Of a stretch of DNA of 64,000 nt, positions 32,298 through 42,843 are shown piece after piece. This DNA is from an uncultured Myxococcales bacterium (lineage in GTDB: Bacteria; Myxococcota_A; UBA9042; CAIXZC01): contig CAITUV010000074.1 of NCBI GenBank assembly GCA_903895725.1, positions 56,896 to 120,895 of the forward strand. Direction: 5' to 3'. The position numbers and the translations under genes are program-made. The notes beneath the pieces were generated by a model, which worked only from the letters and a program-made list of their open reading frames with translations, was not told the origin of the DNA and ran no database searches. The stretch's first letter is position 1; the number at the start of each line of letters is the position of its first letter.

Positions 32298-34282
32298 GGT
32301 CTCCTCCCCTGGCTATCGGGCGGGCCTGAGCGCAGGCGGACACGCTCCAGCGAGTCGAGGAGATCCCCGACCCGGCGGACGGTGGCCTGCATGTCCCCCT
32401 GCTGCAAGGCCGTGGGGGCAAACCGGCCGAACTGGGCATTCTCGATCTCCTCACGCACCTGGCGCGCCAGGTCCGGGGGCACTCCGAGACGGGCCAGCTC
32501 CGATTCGACCTCTCCCACCGTGGCCGAGGCAGGAATGCGGAACCGCCCTTCCAGGCAGAGAGCAAGCGCCCGTGAGACCGCAGCGTAGAAGTCCCCCGTG
32601 CCTCCCTGACCCGTCCTTCCCGCCACGGCAAGCTCCCTGCGGGCGCCGGCCATGGCCTGGCGTGCCTGCCTCTTCCCGTTGTCCCGACCCGACAGTCGGA
32701 GCATCATCCGCACGAGCAGCAGGAGCAGGTAGAGTGCCGGGATGCCGCCGGCCCAGGCCGCCACCCACACGACGGCCGACGAGCGAGGGCTGTTGCAATC
32801 GCCATCCAGCGAGACATCGGTGACGATCCCCTCGATGTCCTCTTCCGACGGTACCGCAACCGTCGAACCGTCTTCGTTCTTCGGTGCCTCGGCCAAGAGC
32901 TCAGGCAGCGGAAGCTCCGCAGTCCGGTATTCCCCCGCTTGAGGGTCGAACGAGACAAGTCGCAGCGGAGGAAGCTGGAGCTTGCCCACCCGCTTGATGC
33001 GGACCGGAATCTGCACCTTCAGCGAGCCGTGAATGCCCAGCTCGTCCAGCTTGACACCCTCATTGTCGACGGCCGAGGAGCGGGTCTCGATGTCCGGGTT
33101 CGCAGACAGCGTCGGCAGGGCCAGAGTCAGCAGGTTGCCGTCCCCGGCAATCTCGAACTTGAGCACCACCCAGGACCCGGCCGGCTGGGGCGGAGGAACC
33201 TCCAGGCTACGCAGGGTAAAGCGGCCGATGTTGGCGGGGTCGAATCCTTCCGGAGCTCCGGGCGGGGCCTCCCTCACCTCCAGATTGATCGGGGGACTGA
33301 TCACCTCGAGCGGCTGGCTCCCCGAGCTGAACGTGATCGCAAAACCGCTGCCGCCGAACTGCTGGTACGAGGACGAGGACGCCAGGACGACAGCCGTTGC
33401 CGGAGTCAGCGTGCGCTTGCCCGCCTCCATGGGGAGAAGGACGTAGCGTGACAACAGGAACACCTGATAGCTGCGGCCTCCGATGGTCGCCCGAGGAAGC
33501 TCGCTCTGCCGAACTTCGACCTCCTCCTTGCGGAATCCCTCGAGATCCGGCAGCTCCAGTCCCTGGATACTCGATGCCCCGGAGTTCTCCCCGACGTACA
33601 GCAGGAAGTCCACTCCGAACGGCTCGTTGAGGTACACGAAGTCCCGCTTGATCACCGGCAGGAGGAAGATGTCGTAGCTTGCGAATTTCTCCAGGTCCCG
33701 GATCTCGGCCGGGGTCATGGCCGTGTCCGTCGGCTGCGGGACCGCCGGACCTCCGCTCTGCATGGCATGCGGCTGCTGCATCTGGTGACCCCGATTCCCG
33801 CCGCTCCGCCCCCCTCGCATGGAGCGCTGCCCCTTGCCCGGCGTCGGCTGCTTCGACTTGTCGCTGTCCACCGGCTTGTCCGATACGTCCACCTCGAACG
33901 GCTCCGAGCGCCCCACAACACGGCCGGGGTCGAAGAAGTCGTCCACAATCTGGAACTCCGGAATCGCCAGGGTGCCCGCCTTGTTCGGATACAGCCGGAA
34001 CTTGAAGACGCAGGGGCCCGAGACCACGCTGGTTCCCATGTTCATGCAGAACATCGGCTGATCGAACGGGCTCGTCACGTCCACTACCCGGAAGTCGTCC
34101 GTGGACGGGACCACGAGCTGGACGTGGCGCGCATTGACCTGCACGGTGAGCTGGAAGTACTCGTTGATGGCCGCCTTTTCCGTGTCGATGCGCAGCGTGA
34201 GGGGAGCCGCTGCCGCCTGGGCGGACCACACCAGCAGCACCAGCACTGGCAGCAACGCTAGCATGTCCCGCTTCCGAATCAT
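32294..34282 (-). CDS. batD: BatD-like protein
   Basis: A 662-residue protein of the BatD (oxygen tolerance) family. It has a signal peptide (M-I-R-K-R-D ... A-Q-A-A-A-A-P), a first beta domain (L-R-I-D-T-E-K-A-A-I-N-E-Y-F-Q-L), a Gly/Arg/Gln-rich linker at about 165-200, further Ig-like beta domains, one membrane helix near residue 500 and a cytosolic helical tail. The ATG at 34282 has GAGGG before it and fits the signal peptide better than 34312. It overlaps batE by four bases and follows the batC-like gene by 65 bases. Predicted to hold the periplasmic side of the Bat complex. Confidence 0.9.
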   Translation of the reverse strand: MIRKRDMLALLPVLVLLVWSAQAAAAPLTLRIDTEKAAINEYFQLTVQVNARHVQLVVPSTDDFRVVDVTSPFDQPMFCMNMGTSVVSGPCVFKFRLYPNKAGTLAIPEFQIVDDFFDPGRVVGRSEPFEVDVSDKPVDSDKSKQPTPGKGQRSMRGGRSGGNRGHQMQQPHAMQSGGPAVPQPTDTAMTPAEIRDLEKFASYDIFLLPVIKRDFVYLNEPFGVDFLLYVGENSGASSIQGLELPDLEGFRKEEVEVRQSELPRATIGGRSYQVFLLSRYVLLPMEAGKRTLTPATAVVLASSSSYQQFGGSGFAITFSSGSQPLEVISPPINLEVREAPPGAPEGFDPANIGRFTLRSLEVPPPQPAGSWVVLKFEIAGDGNLLTLALPTLSANPDIETRSSAVDNEGVKLDELGIHGSLKVQIPVRIKRVGKLQLPPLRLVSFDPQAGEYRTAELPLPELLAEAPKNEDGSTVAVPSEEDIEGIVTDVSLDGDCNSPRSSAVVWVAAWAGGIPALYLLLLLVRMMLRLSGRDNGKRQARQAMAGARRELAVAGRTGQGGTGDFYAAVSRALALCLEGRFRIPASATVGEVESELARLGVPPDLARQVREEIENAQFGRFAPTALQQGDMQATVRRVGDLLDSLERVRLRSGPPDSQGRRP

Positions 34283-34347
34283 CCGGCCCTCATGGCCCGT
34301 TGGCCGGCCCACTGTATATCAGCAAACCCGGCCAGCCTCAAGGCGAG

Positions 34348-36432
34348 TTACCACGGCTTCCCCCCCGGCACTCGGGCATTGGGGAGATTTCGCAGCGCCC
34401 GCTCCGCCTCCAGGTTCTTCTGCTTCTGCTGGTCCATCTGCTCCATCATCTGCTCGATGGGCTTCTGCTTCTTGTCCTGATCCTTCTTGTCTTGATCCTT
34501 CTTGTCTTGATCCTTCTTGTCCTGATCCTTCTTGTCCTGATCCTTCTTGTCCTGGTCCTTCTTGTCCTGATCCTTCTTGTCCTGGTCCTTGTCCGGGGAA
34601 GGCGGAGCGACCTTGAGCATATAAAAGTTGGTGGCATCCTGTGGACCCGTGACGCGCAGCAGGTAGCGGGTGTTCTCCTCCGCAGCAACCTGCAGCCCCT
34701 CACCATTCTGATCCTTGCTGCTCTTGTCGCTCACCGCGGCCGGCTTGTCTTCCTTGTCCTTGTAGAGCTCGAGCTTCAAGTCGCCCTTGTCGTGCTCGAA
34801 CGCGATGGAGACCTGGACCGCCTGCTCCTTGGCCAGCTCGAGAGCAAACCAGTCGTCATCGCCCGGGCAGCGCCGGAGCAGTTTCTCGAACTGGGGAGCA
34901 CCCCCCTGGGCGGCGGGAGCACCTGGGGTGCCAGGAGAGGCCGGAGCACCGGGGGCTGCCGGAGCACCGGGGGCTGCCGGAGCACCGGGGGCTGCCGGCG
35001 ACGACAAGGGGGCGGGGGCATCGCGAGAGTCGTTTTCCTCCAGCTCGTCATCTCCCTCGGGGCAGGGGGGACGGACCACGGCCATGATGAGCCCCTGTGC
35101 TTCGGCCTTGTCGTCGACCCCGCTGACGTGCAGGAACCACTCTCCGTCCGCCGGCACGTCGAGGAGGGTTGCAGCGAGCGCCTTGGGCTTCTCCTGTCCC
35201 GGCTTCGCCGGTGCCGAGGACTGGGGGGCCTCCGTGACCCGACCCCGTGCGACGACTTTGCCGGACGCATCGAGGATCTCGACGGCCAGATTCCCCTCTA
35301 CCGGCTCGTAGAGGAGCTGGAGCAGGAGGCTTTCGTGGCGGCTCAGGGAGAAGCGGAACCAGTCGTGGTCGCCGGGGCAGATGCGGATGGAAGCACCCGG
35401 AGGCTGCTGTCCCTGGGGAGCCGGGGGTTGTCCGGCCGCAGGCTGTGATGAACCCACCCCTGCCAGGGTGAGCTGACCTGCCGGCTCCTGTGCCGGGCGT
35501 CCCGCCGCGTTCTGCTCCGTCTTGCCCAGATTGTGGAGGTCGAGCGGTGCGGCCGACGGCCGATCGTTGTTGGGCTCGAACTCGTCCTGGAGTCGCTCGC
35601 AGGCCGGCAGGATCTTCGCCTGGATCGTGTACGGATGCTCTTCGTCGTCTTTCTCGAACACGTCGAGGCTGAAGCTGCCGCCCGCCGGAGCGGTGTGGAA
35701 CAGCCGGGTAGCGCCGGGCTTTGCCTGGGGATCCGTGGCCTGTTCGGTGGACGCGACGACGGCCCCGGATGCATCGAAGAGCGAGGCGGACGGGGGGCCT
35801 GCCGGGGCGTCTCCGGCTGCCTCGACGGAGAGCTGGATCCGGTCGCCGGCCTCGGTCTTCCAGGTGAACCAGTCATGGTTGCCCGGACACAGCATCAGCG
35901 GATCCTGGCCCAGCGTCGAGCCGTCCGAGGCCTTGGCCGCAGAGTCGTTCGGCTCCAGCTTGTCGTCGCGCTTTTCGCAAGGGGGATAGAGATGGAGCAG
36001 GGCGAGCTCGAGGTCGCGGCGGGCACCTTCGAGGTCCGAGCGGAGGAGGATGGCCTTGCCGAGGGCGTCGACGGCCTTCGTGAGCAGCTCCTTCCGTTGG
36101 GTCTCGTCGGTCGTGGCCAGGGCGTTCTTGAGGCGGGCATGGCCCAGGTTGGCCCAGATGAGCGGGCGGAGATCGTCGCCTGCGATCTCGAGGGCACGCA
36201 CGAGGGACGTCTCTGCCTCGGCGAACTTGCCCTGGGCAATCTGGGCGGTTCCCAGGTCATAGAAGAGCTCGGAGCGTTCGGGGATCTCGTCCCGAGCCTT
36301 CTCGAAGCTCTGGACCGATTCGTCGTACTTGCCGGCGGCATAGTGCTCCATGCCCTCGTCCACCGTGGAATTCGACGTGGAGAAGGGGTCGCACGCGACC
36401 AGCAGCATGAGCGGGACGATGAGGGATTTCAT
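34348..36432 (-). CDS. batC: BatC-like TPR lipoprotein with PPC-type domains and D-Q-D-K-K repeats
   Basis: A 694-residue predicted lipoprotein (lipobox L-V-A-C, residues 11-14). Residues 25-150 contain TPR-like repeats (G-M-E-H-Y-A-A-G-K-Y-D-E-S). Three similar modules follow, each built around C-P-G-(N/D)-(H/D)-D-W-F and an E-P-N-D or E-E-N-D-S motif, like bacterial pre-peptidase C-terminal (PPC) domains. An Ala/Pro/Gly linker separates modules two and three. Eight D-Q-D-K-K copies and a Gln-rich helix close the protein. BatC in other bacteria is just the TPR part (about 200-300 residues), so the PPC modules and repeat are unusual. It overlaps batB by four bases (ATGA). Confidence 0.83.
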   Translation of the reverse strand: MKSLIVPLMLLVACDPFSTSNSTVDEGMEHYAAGKYDESVQSFEKARDEIPERSELFYDLGTAQIAQGKFAEAETSLVRALEIAGDDLRPLIWANLGHARLKNALATTDETQRKELLTKAVDALGKAILLRSDLEGARRDLELALLHLYPPCEKRDDKLEPNDSAAKASDGSTLGQDPLMLCPGNHDWFTWKTEAGDRIQLSVEAAGDAPAGPPSASLFDASGAVVASTEQATDPQAKPGATRLFHTAPAGGSFSLDVFEKDDEEHPYTIQAKILPACERLQDEFEPNNDRPSAAPLDLHNLGKTEQNAAGRPAQEPAGQLTLAGVGSSQPAAGQPPAPQGQQPPGASIRICPGDHDWFRFSLSRHESLLLQLLYEPVEGNLAVEILDASGKVVARGRVTEAPQSSAPAKPGQEKPKALAATLLDVPADGEWFLHVSGVDDKAEAQGLIMAVVRPPCPEGDDELEENDSRDAPAPLSSPAAPGAPAAPGAPAAPGAPASPGTPGAPAAQGGAPQFEKLLRRCPGDDDWFALELAKEQAVQVSIAFEHDKGDLKLELYKDKEDKPAAVSDKSSKDQNGEGLQVAAEENTRYLLRVTGPQDATNFYMLKVAPPSPDKDQDKKDQDKKDQDKKDQDKKDQDKKDQDKKDQDKKDQDKKQKPIEQMMEQMDQQKQKNLEAERALRNLPNARVPGGKPW
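34471..34590 (-). repeat. 15-base tandem repeat encoding (D-Q-D-K-K)8
   Basis: Eight 15-base units, most differing at only one or two positions, encode D-Q-D-K-K in the batC-like gene. Likely unstable in length; stays in frame because the unit is a multiple of three. Confidence 0.93.
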
Positions 36433-37520
36433 GGCTCCCTCCGGTTGCGGGGCAGCAGCAGCTCGACGAACAGTAGCAGGAATGCGGGCAGCAGCAGGAA
36501 CTGGAAGCGGTCGGTCCGCAGCTCCTCGAGGCGGGACGCATACTCCTGCTTCTCGAGCTGCTCGATGTCTCGATAGATCTCGGCGGCCACGGGGCTGCCG
36601 TTGTAGTGGAGGTACTTGCCGCCGGTGAGCTGTGCCATGTCTTCGAGCAGGCCCTGGTTGAGGCGGGACACGACGAGGTCTCCGGAATCGGGATCGGTGA
36701 CCTTGTCGCCGGTTTCCTGCCCGGACTCGTCGACCTTGGGCACGAGGTCGCCCACGTCTGACCCGACGCCGACGGTGTAGATGCGGATTCCCAGGTCTGC
36801 GGCGCGGGCAGCGACCTCCATGGGGGCGCTTCCGTGGTCTTCTCCGTCCGTGATGAGCAGGATGGCCTTGTGCTTGCTGCCCGAGAAGGGCTTGACCTCG
36901 ATTTCCTCGTCCTTTCCGGCTGCCTTGCCCTCCCCGGGGGCCGTCTCCTGCGGGCCGACGAGCGATTCCAGCGCGACCGAGAGGGCCTTGCCGATCGCCG
37001 TCCCGGGCACAGGGACGTCCGCCGGCGACAGCGAGCGCAGGAACATGCGCACGGCTCCGAAGTCCGACGTGAGCGGAGTCTGGATGTAGGCCAGTCCGGC
37101 AAAGGGGACCAGGGAGACGCGGCCGCCCTCCATGCGGTCGAGCAGGTCACTGACCTCCATGATGCTTCCGGTGAGGCGGTCCGGTGCGATGTCCGGGACG
37201 AGCATGCTGTTGGAGATGTCCAGGGCCACGGCCAGGTCGATCCCCTTGCCGGACATCGGAATCTCCTCAAGCCCGAACTGCGGCCGAAGCGCAGCAATGC
37301 CCAGCAGAGTCAGCCCGAGGACTCGGACCACTCGCCGCACGGCCCGTCGGGAAGGGCTCGTGCTGACCAGCAGGGGAGCGAGCTGCGAGTCGGCGAGTCG
37401 GCGCTGCATCTTGGCCCGCCAGAGAGAGAGCCAGAGGAACCCTGTCAGGACGAGGAGAATCCCGGCCGGGACCAGGTACCACCACTCGCCATGGAAGAAG
37501 TGGAGGTCGGAGCCGTTCAT
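36429..37520 (-). CDS. batB: BatB-like VWA-domain membrane protein
   Basis: A 363-residue protein with two N-terminal membrane helices, a von Willebrand A domain with a complete MIDAS start (L-D-I-S-N-S-M) and T-D-G-E-D-H, and a C-terminal membrane helix before R-N-R-R-E-P. This is the BatB/BatA aerotolerance architecture. A charged insertion (E-G-K-A-A-G-K-D-E-E) lies inside the VWA domain. Its start overlaps the batA stop by four bases and its stop overlaps the batC-like start. Confidence 0.93.
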   Translation of the reverse strand: MNGSDLHFFHGEWWYLVPAGILLVLTGFLWLSLWRAKMQRRLADSQLAPLLVSTSPSRRAVRRVVRVLGLTLLGIAALRPQFGLEEIPMSGKGIDLAVALDISNSMLVPDIAPDRLTGSIMEVSDLLDRMEGGRVSLVPFAGLAYIQTPLTSDFGAVRMFLRSLSPADVPVPGTAIGKALSVALESLVGPQETAPGEGKAAGKDEEIEVKPFSGSKHKAILLITDGEDHGSAPMEVAARAADLGIRIYTVGVGSDVGDLVPKVDESGQETGDKVTDPDSGDLVVSRLNQGLLEDMAQLTGGKYLHYNGSPVAAEIYRDIEQLEKQEYASRLEELRTDRFQFLLLPAFLLLFVELLLPRNRREP

Positions 37521-38614
37521 GGATACCTCCGCAGGACCGTGACGCTCGCCGCCACCTCCAGGAACAGGAGGCCGATTGCCGCCAGCAGGAAGGGTAGGAA
37601 CTGCTCCTTGCGCAGGGCTACCTTCTGCTCGAGGTGCTCACTGCGCTCGAGGGTCGAGAAGGCCTGACGGAACTGCTCCTCGTCGTAGGCCGCGTGGAAC
37701 GTCCCCCGGGCTGCCTCGACCATCTCCCGGATCTTGGCCTCATCCACGTGCTCGTCGTAGGGCACGTAAGAAAGGAACCCCATCTGGCGCGCCATGGAGC
37801 CGCCGACCCGGGCCGGGATCTTGCTCTTGGGACCACCGCCCACGAGGAAGGTGTAGACGCCGGGGCGGGCACCGTCGGGCTGGCTGCCCACATAGGTCGC
37901 CACGTCCATCGGCTTGAGCTTGCTGGCGTTGTCGTTTCCGTCGGTGATCAACACGATGAGCTTGCCGCGGCCGTCGCTCTTCTCAAGCCTCTTGTAGGCC
38001 TTGGACAGGGCATCCCCGATTGCCGTCCGCTCGCCGTTGATGGTGCAGTTGTTGATGCAGCCCGGCTTGTCCTGGCGGCGCTCCATGTTGTCGAGGACCA
38101 GAGAGTCGAGCTGCCGCAGCACCGTGGAATGGTCGAGCGTCAGCGGGAACTTCAGGTACGCTTCCGACGCAAAGACCACGAGGCCGATTCGGTCGCCCCG
38201 GCGGTTCTTCACGAATTCCTTGAGCGTGTCGACCGCGGTCCGGAAGCGGTTGGGAGGCTCCTGTGACTTCTCCTGCCAGGCCGCGATCTCATCGAGGTCC
38301 ATGTCCACCGCGTTCATCGAGCCCGACATGTCCAGACAGATCATGACATCGAGCCCCTGACCCGACAGCGTCTCGTAGTCCTCGGTCTGCGGGCGGGCCA
38401 GGGCCACTACGAGCAGCAGGAGCGCCGCGATGCGCAGCGCAGGCAGCAGGGCGGTCAGGCGGGCCCGGATTCCCACCGGGGCTTCGTCGAGCGCCAGGAA
38501 GTTGGCGAACCGCACCGCAGGAGATGCCGCTCCGCCCCGCCTCCACCGCTTGAATCCCCAAACCACCGGGAACAGCAGCAATACGAAAAGAAACTCGGGG
38601 TTGGCGAAGTGCAC
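37517..38614 (-). CDS. batA: BatA-like VWA-domain membrane protein
   Basis: A 365-residue protein: an N-terminal membrane segment (F-A-N-P-E-F-L-F-V-L-L-L), a second near residue 65, a VWA domain with MIDAS L-D-M-S-G-S-M and I-T-D-G-N-D, and a C-terminal helix. The GTG at 38614 was chosen because GGGAGGTAACC precedes it and BatA family homology starts there; the open frame runs further back into the upstream gene's repeats. A Cys pair (C-I-N-N-C) in the VWA domain is a small oddity. Translationally coupled to batB (four-base overlap). Confidence 0.93.
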   Translation of the reverse strand: MHFANPEFLFVLLLFPVVWGFKRWRRGGAASPAVRFANFLALDEAPVGIRARLTALLPALRIAALLLLVVALARPQTEDYETLSGQGLDVMICLDMSGSMNAVDMDLDEIAAWQEKSQEPPNRFRTAVDTLKEFVKNRRGDRIGLVVFASEAYLKFPLTLDHSTVLRQLDSLVLDNMERRQDKPGCINNCTINGERTAIGDALSKAYKRLEKSDGRGKLIVLITDGNDNASKLKPMDVATYVGSQPDGARPGVYTFLVGGGPKSKIPARVGGSMARQMGFLSYVPYDEHVDEAKIREMVEAARGTFHAAYDEEQFRQAFSTLERSEHLEQKVALRKEQFLPFLLAAIGLLFLEVAASVTVLRRYP

Positions 38615-38616
38615 GG

Positions 38617-39852
38617 TTACCTCCCCCTTTCCCGGGAATCCCCCGGGCCGGATTCCATCGCCGGCTCGCCTGCCGCCGGTCCCCGGGGCGACGACGCCGG
38701 CTGCTGAGGCGACGACGCCGGCTGCTGAGGCGACGACGCCGGCTGCTGGGGCGACGACGCCGGCTGCGGGGGCGACGACGCCGAATTCGCTTCCTGGACG
38801 GCCGGCAGCGGGCGGGTCGCCAGCACCAGGTTGCGCACCCGCTCGAGATCCTCGGCTGCCCGCGATGACGTGGGCACCACCTTGGCAAACTTGACCAGGT
38901 CGAAGTCCGACAGCAGGTATCCGAGCTTCTCCAGCAGGAAATTCTCCAGCCTTACCCGCTCCATCCGCTTCAGCAGCTCCGTCGTGGTCAGGTCCATGGA
39001 ATCGAAGCCCCATCGACCTCCCAGGTACTCCCGGAGGATCTGCGACAGCTCCGTGTAGAAAAGGTTGAGCTCTCCCACGCGGGGCAGGTCCCGGGCCACG
39101 AGGGCCTGGAGCTTCTCCAGCGCCAACTCATCTGCCGGGCGCGGCGGAGGACCCGGTTTCGCCACCCGCTTGCGCAGGCGGGACGACACCAGGAACGTGA
39201 CCGCGACGGCCAGCCCCACGATGCCAAGCACGATGAGCGACCAGATGAGGACCCAGTTGCGCTCGATCAGCGGGAGCGGCCCCACCGGGCTGCCCGGCTG
39301 CGGGTCGTTGTCATTGGGGAACCAGGTCCCGGTGAGCACCTTGAGTTTGCCTGTCTTGACCTGGAGCAGCGTGCCGGACGGTCCGGTTGCCTCGAACGTG
39401 CGCTCCCCCAGCTTGATGCGACCCAGGCGCATGAGCACGAACGGGATGGCCAGGTCGAACTCCGTCTTGCCGGCCACCTCCTTTCGCTTGAGCGTGACAC
39501 CGTCCCGCAGCGGCTCGAGCCCATCCGCGAACTTGAGATTCTCGGGTACCTTGAGCTCGAACCCGGCATCGAGCGTCACCTGGAGCCGGTAAGTGATGGT
39601 TTCGCCTGCGCGGGGGGACTCGGACGGCATTTCGAGCGTCGCCACCCCTTCGACAAAGGGCACTTCCTTTGCTGTCGCCTCGGCTGCAACAGATTCGGGG
39701 GCCGCGGGGGCCGCCGATGGAGCGGCTCCAGCTTCTGCAGCTCCGGCCTGAGAAGTCTTTTTCGCGGCAGCAGCGGGCTTGGCCTCCCGCGTTTCCTCAG
39801 CCCGGGCACTCAGGGACGACAACAGGAGCGCAGCGACCAGCAGCAACCGCAT
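38617..39852 (-). CDS. BatD/DUF4381-like membrane protein of the Bat operon
   Basis: A 411-residue protein: signal peptide (cleavage near A-R-A-E-E), an Ala/Pro-rich linker to about residue 62, a BatD-like beta domain (T-Y-R-L-Q-V-T-L-D-A-G-F), one membrane helix at about residues 200-222, and a helical cytosolic domain (E-L-S-Q-I-L-R-E-Y-L) as in DUF4381 proteins. The tail is a repeat of S-S-P-Q-Q-P-A. It lies between DUF58 and batA genes, the usual place for DUF4381. Two bases separate it from batA and two from DUF58. Confidence 0.82.
   Translation of the reverse strand: MRLLLVAALLLSSLSARAEETREAKPAAAAKKTSQAGAAEAGAAPSAAPAAPESVAAEATAKEVPFVEGVATLEMPSESPRAGETITYRLQVTLDAGFELKVPENLKFADGLEPLRDGVTLKRKEVAGKTEFDLAIPFVLMRLGRIKLGERTFEATGPSGTLLQVKTGKLKVLTGTWFPNDNDPQPGSPVGPLPLIERNWVLIWSLIVLGIVGLAVAVTFLVSSRLRKRVAKPGPPPRPADELALEKLQALVARDLPRVGELNLFYTELSQILREYLGGRWGFDSMDLTTTELLKRMERVRLENFLLEKLGYLLSDFDLVKFAKVVPTSSRAAEDLERVRNLVLATRPLPAVQEANSASSPPQPASSPQQPASSPQQPASSPQQPASSPRGPAAGEPAMESGPGDSRERGR
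38687..38781 (-). repeat. 21-base tandem repeat encoding S-S-P-Q-Q-P-A
   Basis: Four full and one partial 21-base units at the C-terminus of the DUF4381-like gene. The copies are nearly identical at DNA level, and the unit keeps the frame. Confidence 0.9.
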
Positions 39853-39854
39853 GG

Positions 39855-40753
39855 CTAGTGCCTCCTGGCCCGTTTGGTGAACAGCCGGTTGACGGCCGGG
39901 ATGTAGTCCTGGTGCGTAGACAGCAGCTCGTAGTCGATGGACAGGCGCTTGAGGAGCGTTTCCACCCTGGCCCGGTCGGCCACGGACTGGCGGGCATATC
40001 GAGCCCGGACCGAGGCCGAGTGGGTGTCGACGAGGCGGAGCTTTCCGGTCTCGGCATCCCGCAGAGTGGCGAGACCTACATCGGGGAGCTGCTCATCGGC
40101 GGGATCCCGGGTCACGTACGCGACCAGGTCGTGGCGCGAGGATGCGATCGAGAGGGCCTTGCGCAGGTCGTCCTGCTCGTTGGGGGCCACGAAGAAATCG
40201 GAGATGAGGAACGCCACCGATGTCTTCTTGGTGACCTTGCTGAGAAGCCCCAGTGCGGGGGTGATGCCCGAGGCCCCGCTGGGCTTGCGGCCCGGCCTGA
40301 ACTCGAGGATGTCCCGGATGACGCGCAGCACGTGGGTCTTCCCCTTCTTGGGGGGGACGAAGTGCTCGACCTGATCGGTGAAGATGATCAGGCCGACCCG
40401 GTCGTTGTTCCGGATGGCGGAGAATGCGTGCACGGCCGCCACCTCGGCAATCAGGTCACGGCGGGTTCGGACGCGGGTCCCGAAGTCGGACGACGCCGAC
40501 ATGTCGAGCAGGAGGAAGACGGTGAGCTCGCGCTCCTCGACGAACACCTTGACGAACAGGTCGCCGGTGCGGGCCGATACGTTCCAGTCGATGACGCGGA
40601 CGTCGTCTCCCTGCTGGTAGGGGCGCACCTCCTCAAAGCTCATGCCGTGTCCCTTGAACACGCTGCGGTAGGCACCGGCCATCTCGCGGTTGGCAAGGCG
40701 GCTGGTCTTGATCTCGATCCGCCGCAGGCGGGACATGAGCTCCCGGGTCAGCA

Positions 40754-40754
<1 letters not shown>
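39855..40754 (-). CDS. DUF58-family protein
   Basis: A 299-residue cytosolic protein with the DUF58 core R-P-Y-Q-Q-G-D-D-V-R-V-I-D-W-N near residue 45 and a degenerate VWA fold (L-L-L-D-M-S-A-S-S, I-S-D-F-F-V). It is the usual partner of MoxR ATPases. The ATG overlaps the moxR stop (TGATG), so the two are coupled; the upstream extension of the frame lies inside moxR and is not real. Confidence 0.93.
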
Positions 40755-41740
<986 letters not shown>

Positions 41741-41823
41741 CACACCACCTCCAAGTCAACTGCGGCTCTGAAAACAAGGGACCGGGGCCTGCTATTCCCG
41801 AAGCGTCGCAGCCCCCGGGGTTT

Positions 41824-42819
41824 CTACACCAGGTCCGATACCCCCTCGATGTCCTTGAGTGCCTTCTTGAGCCGGTCTTTGAGCGAGTTCTCGATCTGAC
41901 GGATTCGCTCCCGGCTCACCTCGAAGCGCTCCCCGATCTCGGCCAGCGTCTCCGGCTCGTCCGTGAGCAGCCGATGCCTGAGGATATAGGCTTCCTTTTC
42001 GGGCAGGTCCGAGATGAACGTGTTGAGACGGCCGGCCACCTGGTTCATGATCTCGCGGTGGGCCAGCTCATCTTCCTGCTGGATGTCCGGCGAGGGGAGA
42101 CCGTCGAGGAACGTCGCCTGGCTCTCCGAGTCGATGGTGGCATCGAGCGAGAAATCGCGGGCGGCGCGGCCCAGCTCCTGTCCGGCCTTCTGGCGTCGGC
42201 TCTCCACCGGGACGAACACCGTCGATGCTCCGCCCGTTGCCCCCTCGTCGCTCAGAGTCTCCTCGACGAAGTTCTGCTCCAGCCCCTGCTTGTCGCTCTG
42301 CGAACGGAAGAAGAGCTGGCGCTGCATCTGCGTGGTCCCCAGCTTGACCATGCTCCAGGATCGGATGATGTAGTTCTGCATGTAGGCCTTGATCCACCAG
42401 ACGGCATAGGAGATCAGGCGGTATCCGCGCTCGGGGTTGAACTTCTCCACGGCCCTCATGAGGCCGATGTTTCCTTCCTGGATGAGGTCGATGAGCTTGA
42501 CGTTGTAGTGGCTGTAGCTGTAGGCCATCTTGACCACGAACCGGAGGTTGGCCTCGACGAGTCGGCGGGCGGCGGTGGGGTCGCCGGTATCCCGGAATGT
42601 GGAGGCCAGCTCCTGTTCTTCCTCGCGGGTCAGCAGGGGGATGCGGGTGACCTCCTCGAGGTACTGCTGGAACGTGGACTTGGTGGCGGGTGCGGTCGGC
42701 TCCCGACGACGGGCGGGGAGGCCGGCACGACGAGCAGGCACCGGCAGCCGGCGGGGAGCAACCTCCTCGTCGTCCTCCACGACCTCCGCTTCCAGAACTT
42801 CCAGCTCTTCTTCCTTCAA
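41824..42819 (-). CDS. rpoH: RpoH-type (sigma-32) RNA polymerase sigma factor
   Basis: A 331-residue sigma-70 family factor. After an acidic, Arg-rich N-terminal 50 residues come region 1.2 (Y-L-E-E-V-T-R-I-P-L-L), region 2 (L-I-Q-E-G-N-I-G-L-M-R-A-V-E-K-F, W-W-I-K-A-Y-M), and M-Q-R-Q-L-F-F, close to the 'RpoH box' Q-R-K-L-F-F of heat-shock sigma factors. Region 4 ends with S-R-E-R-I-R-Q-I-E-N-S-L. An insertion of about 40 residues lies after the RpoH-like box. It starts 24 bases after the DsbA-like gene. Confidence 0.92.
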   Translation of the reverse strand: MKEEELEVLEAEVVEDDEEVAPRRLPVPARRAGLPARRREPTAPATKSTFQQYLEEVTRIPLLTREEEQELASTFRDTGDPTAARRLVEANLRFVVKMAYSYSHYNVKLIDLIQEGNIGLMRAVEKFNPERGYRLISYAVWWIKAYMQNYIIRSWSMVKLGTTQMQRQLFFRSQSDKQGLEQNFVEETLSDEGATGGASTVFVPVESRRQKAGQELGRAARDFSLDATIDSESQATFLDGLPSPDIQQEDELAHREIMNQVAGRLNTFISDLPEKEAYILRHRLLTDEPETLAEIGERFEVSRERIRQIENSLKDRLKKALKDIEGVSDLV

Positions 42820-42843
42820 CGCCGTGTCTCCGAGACCTGGAGC

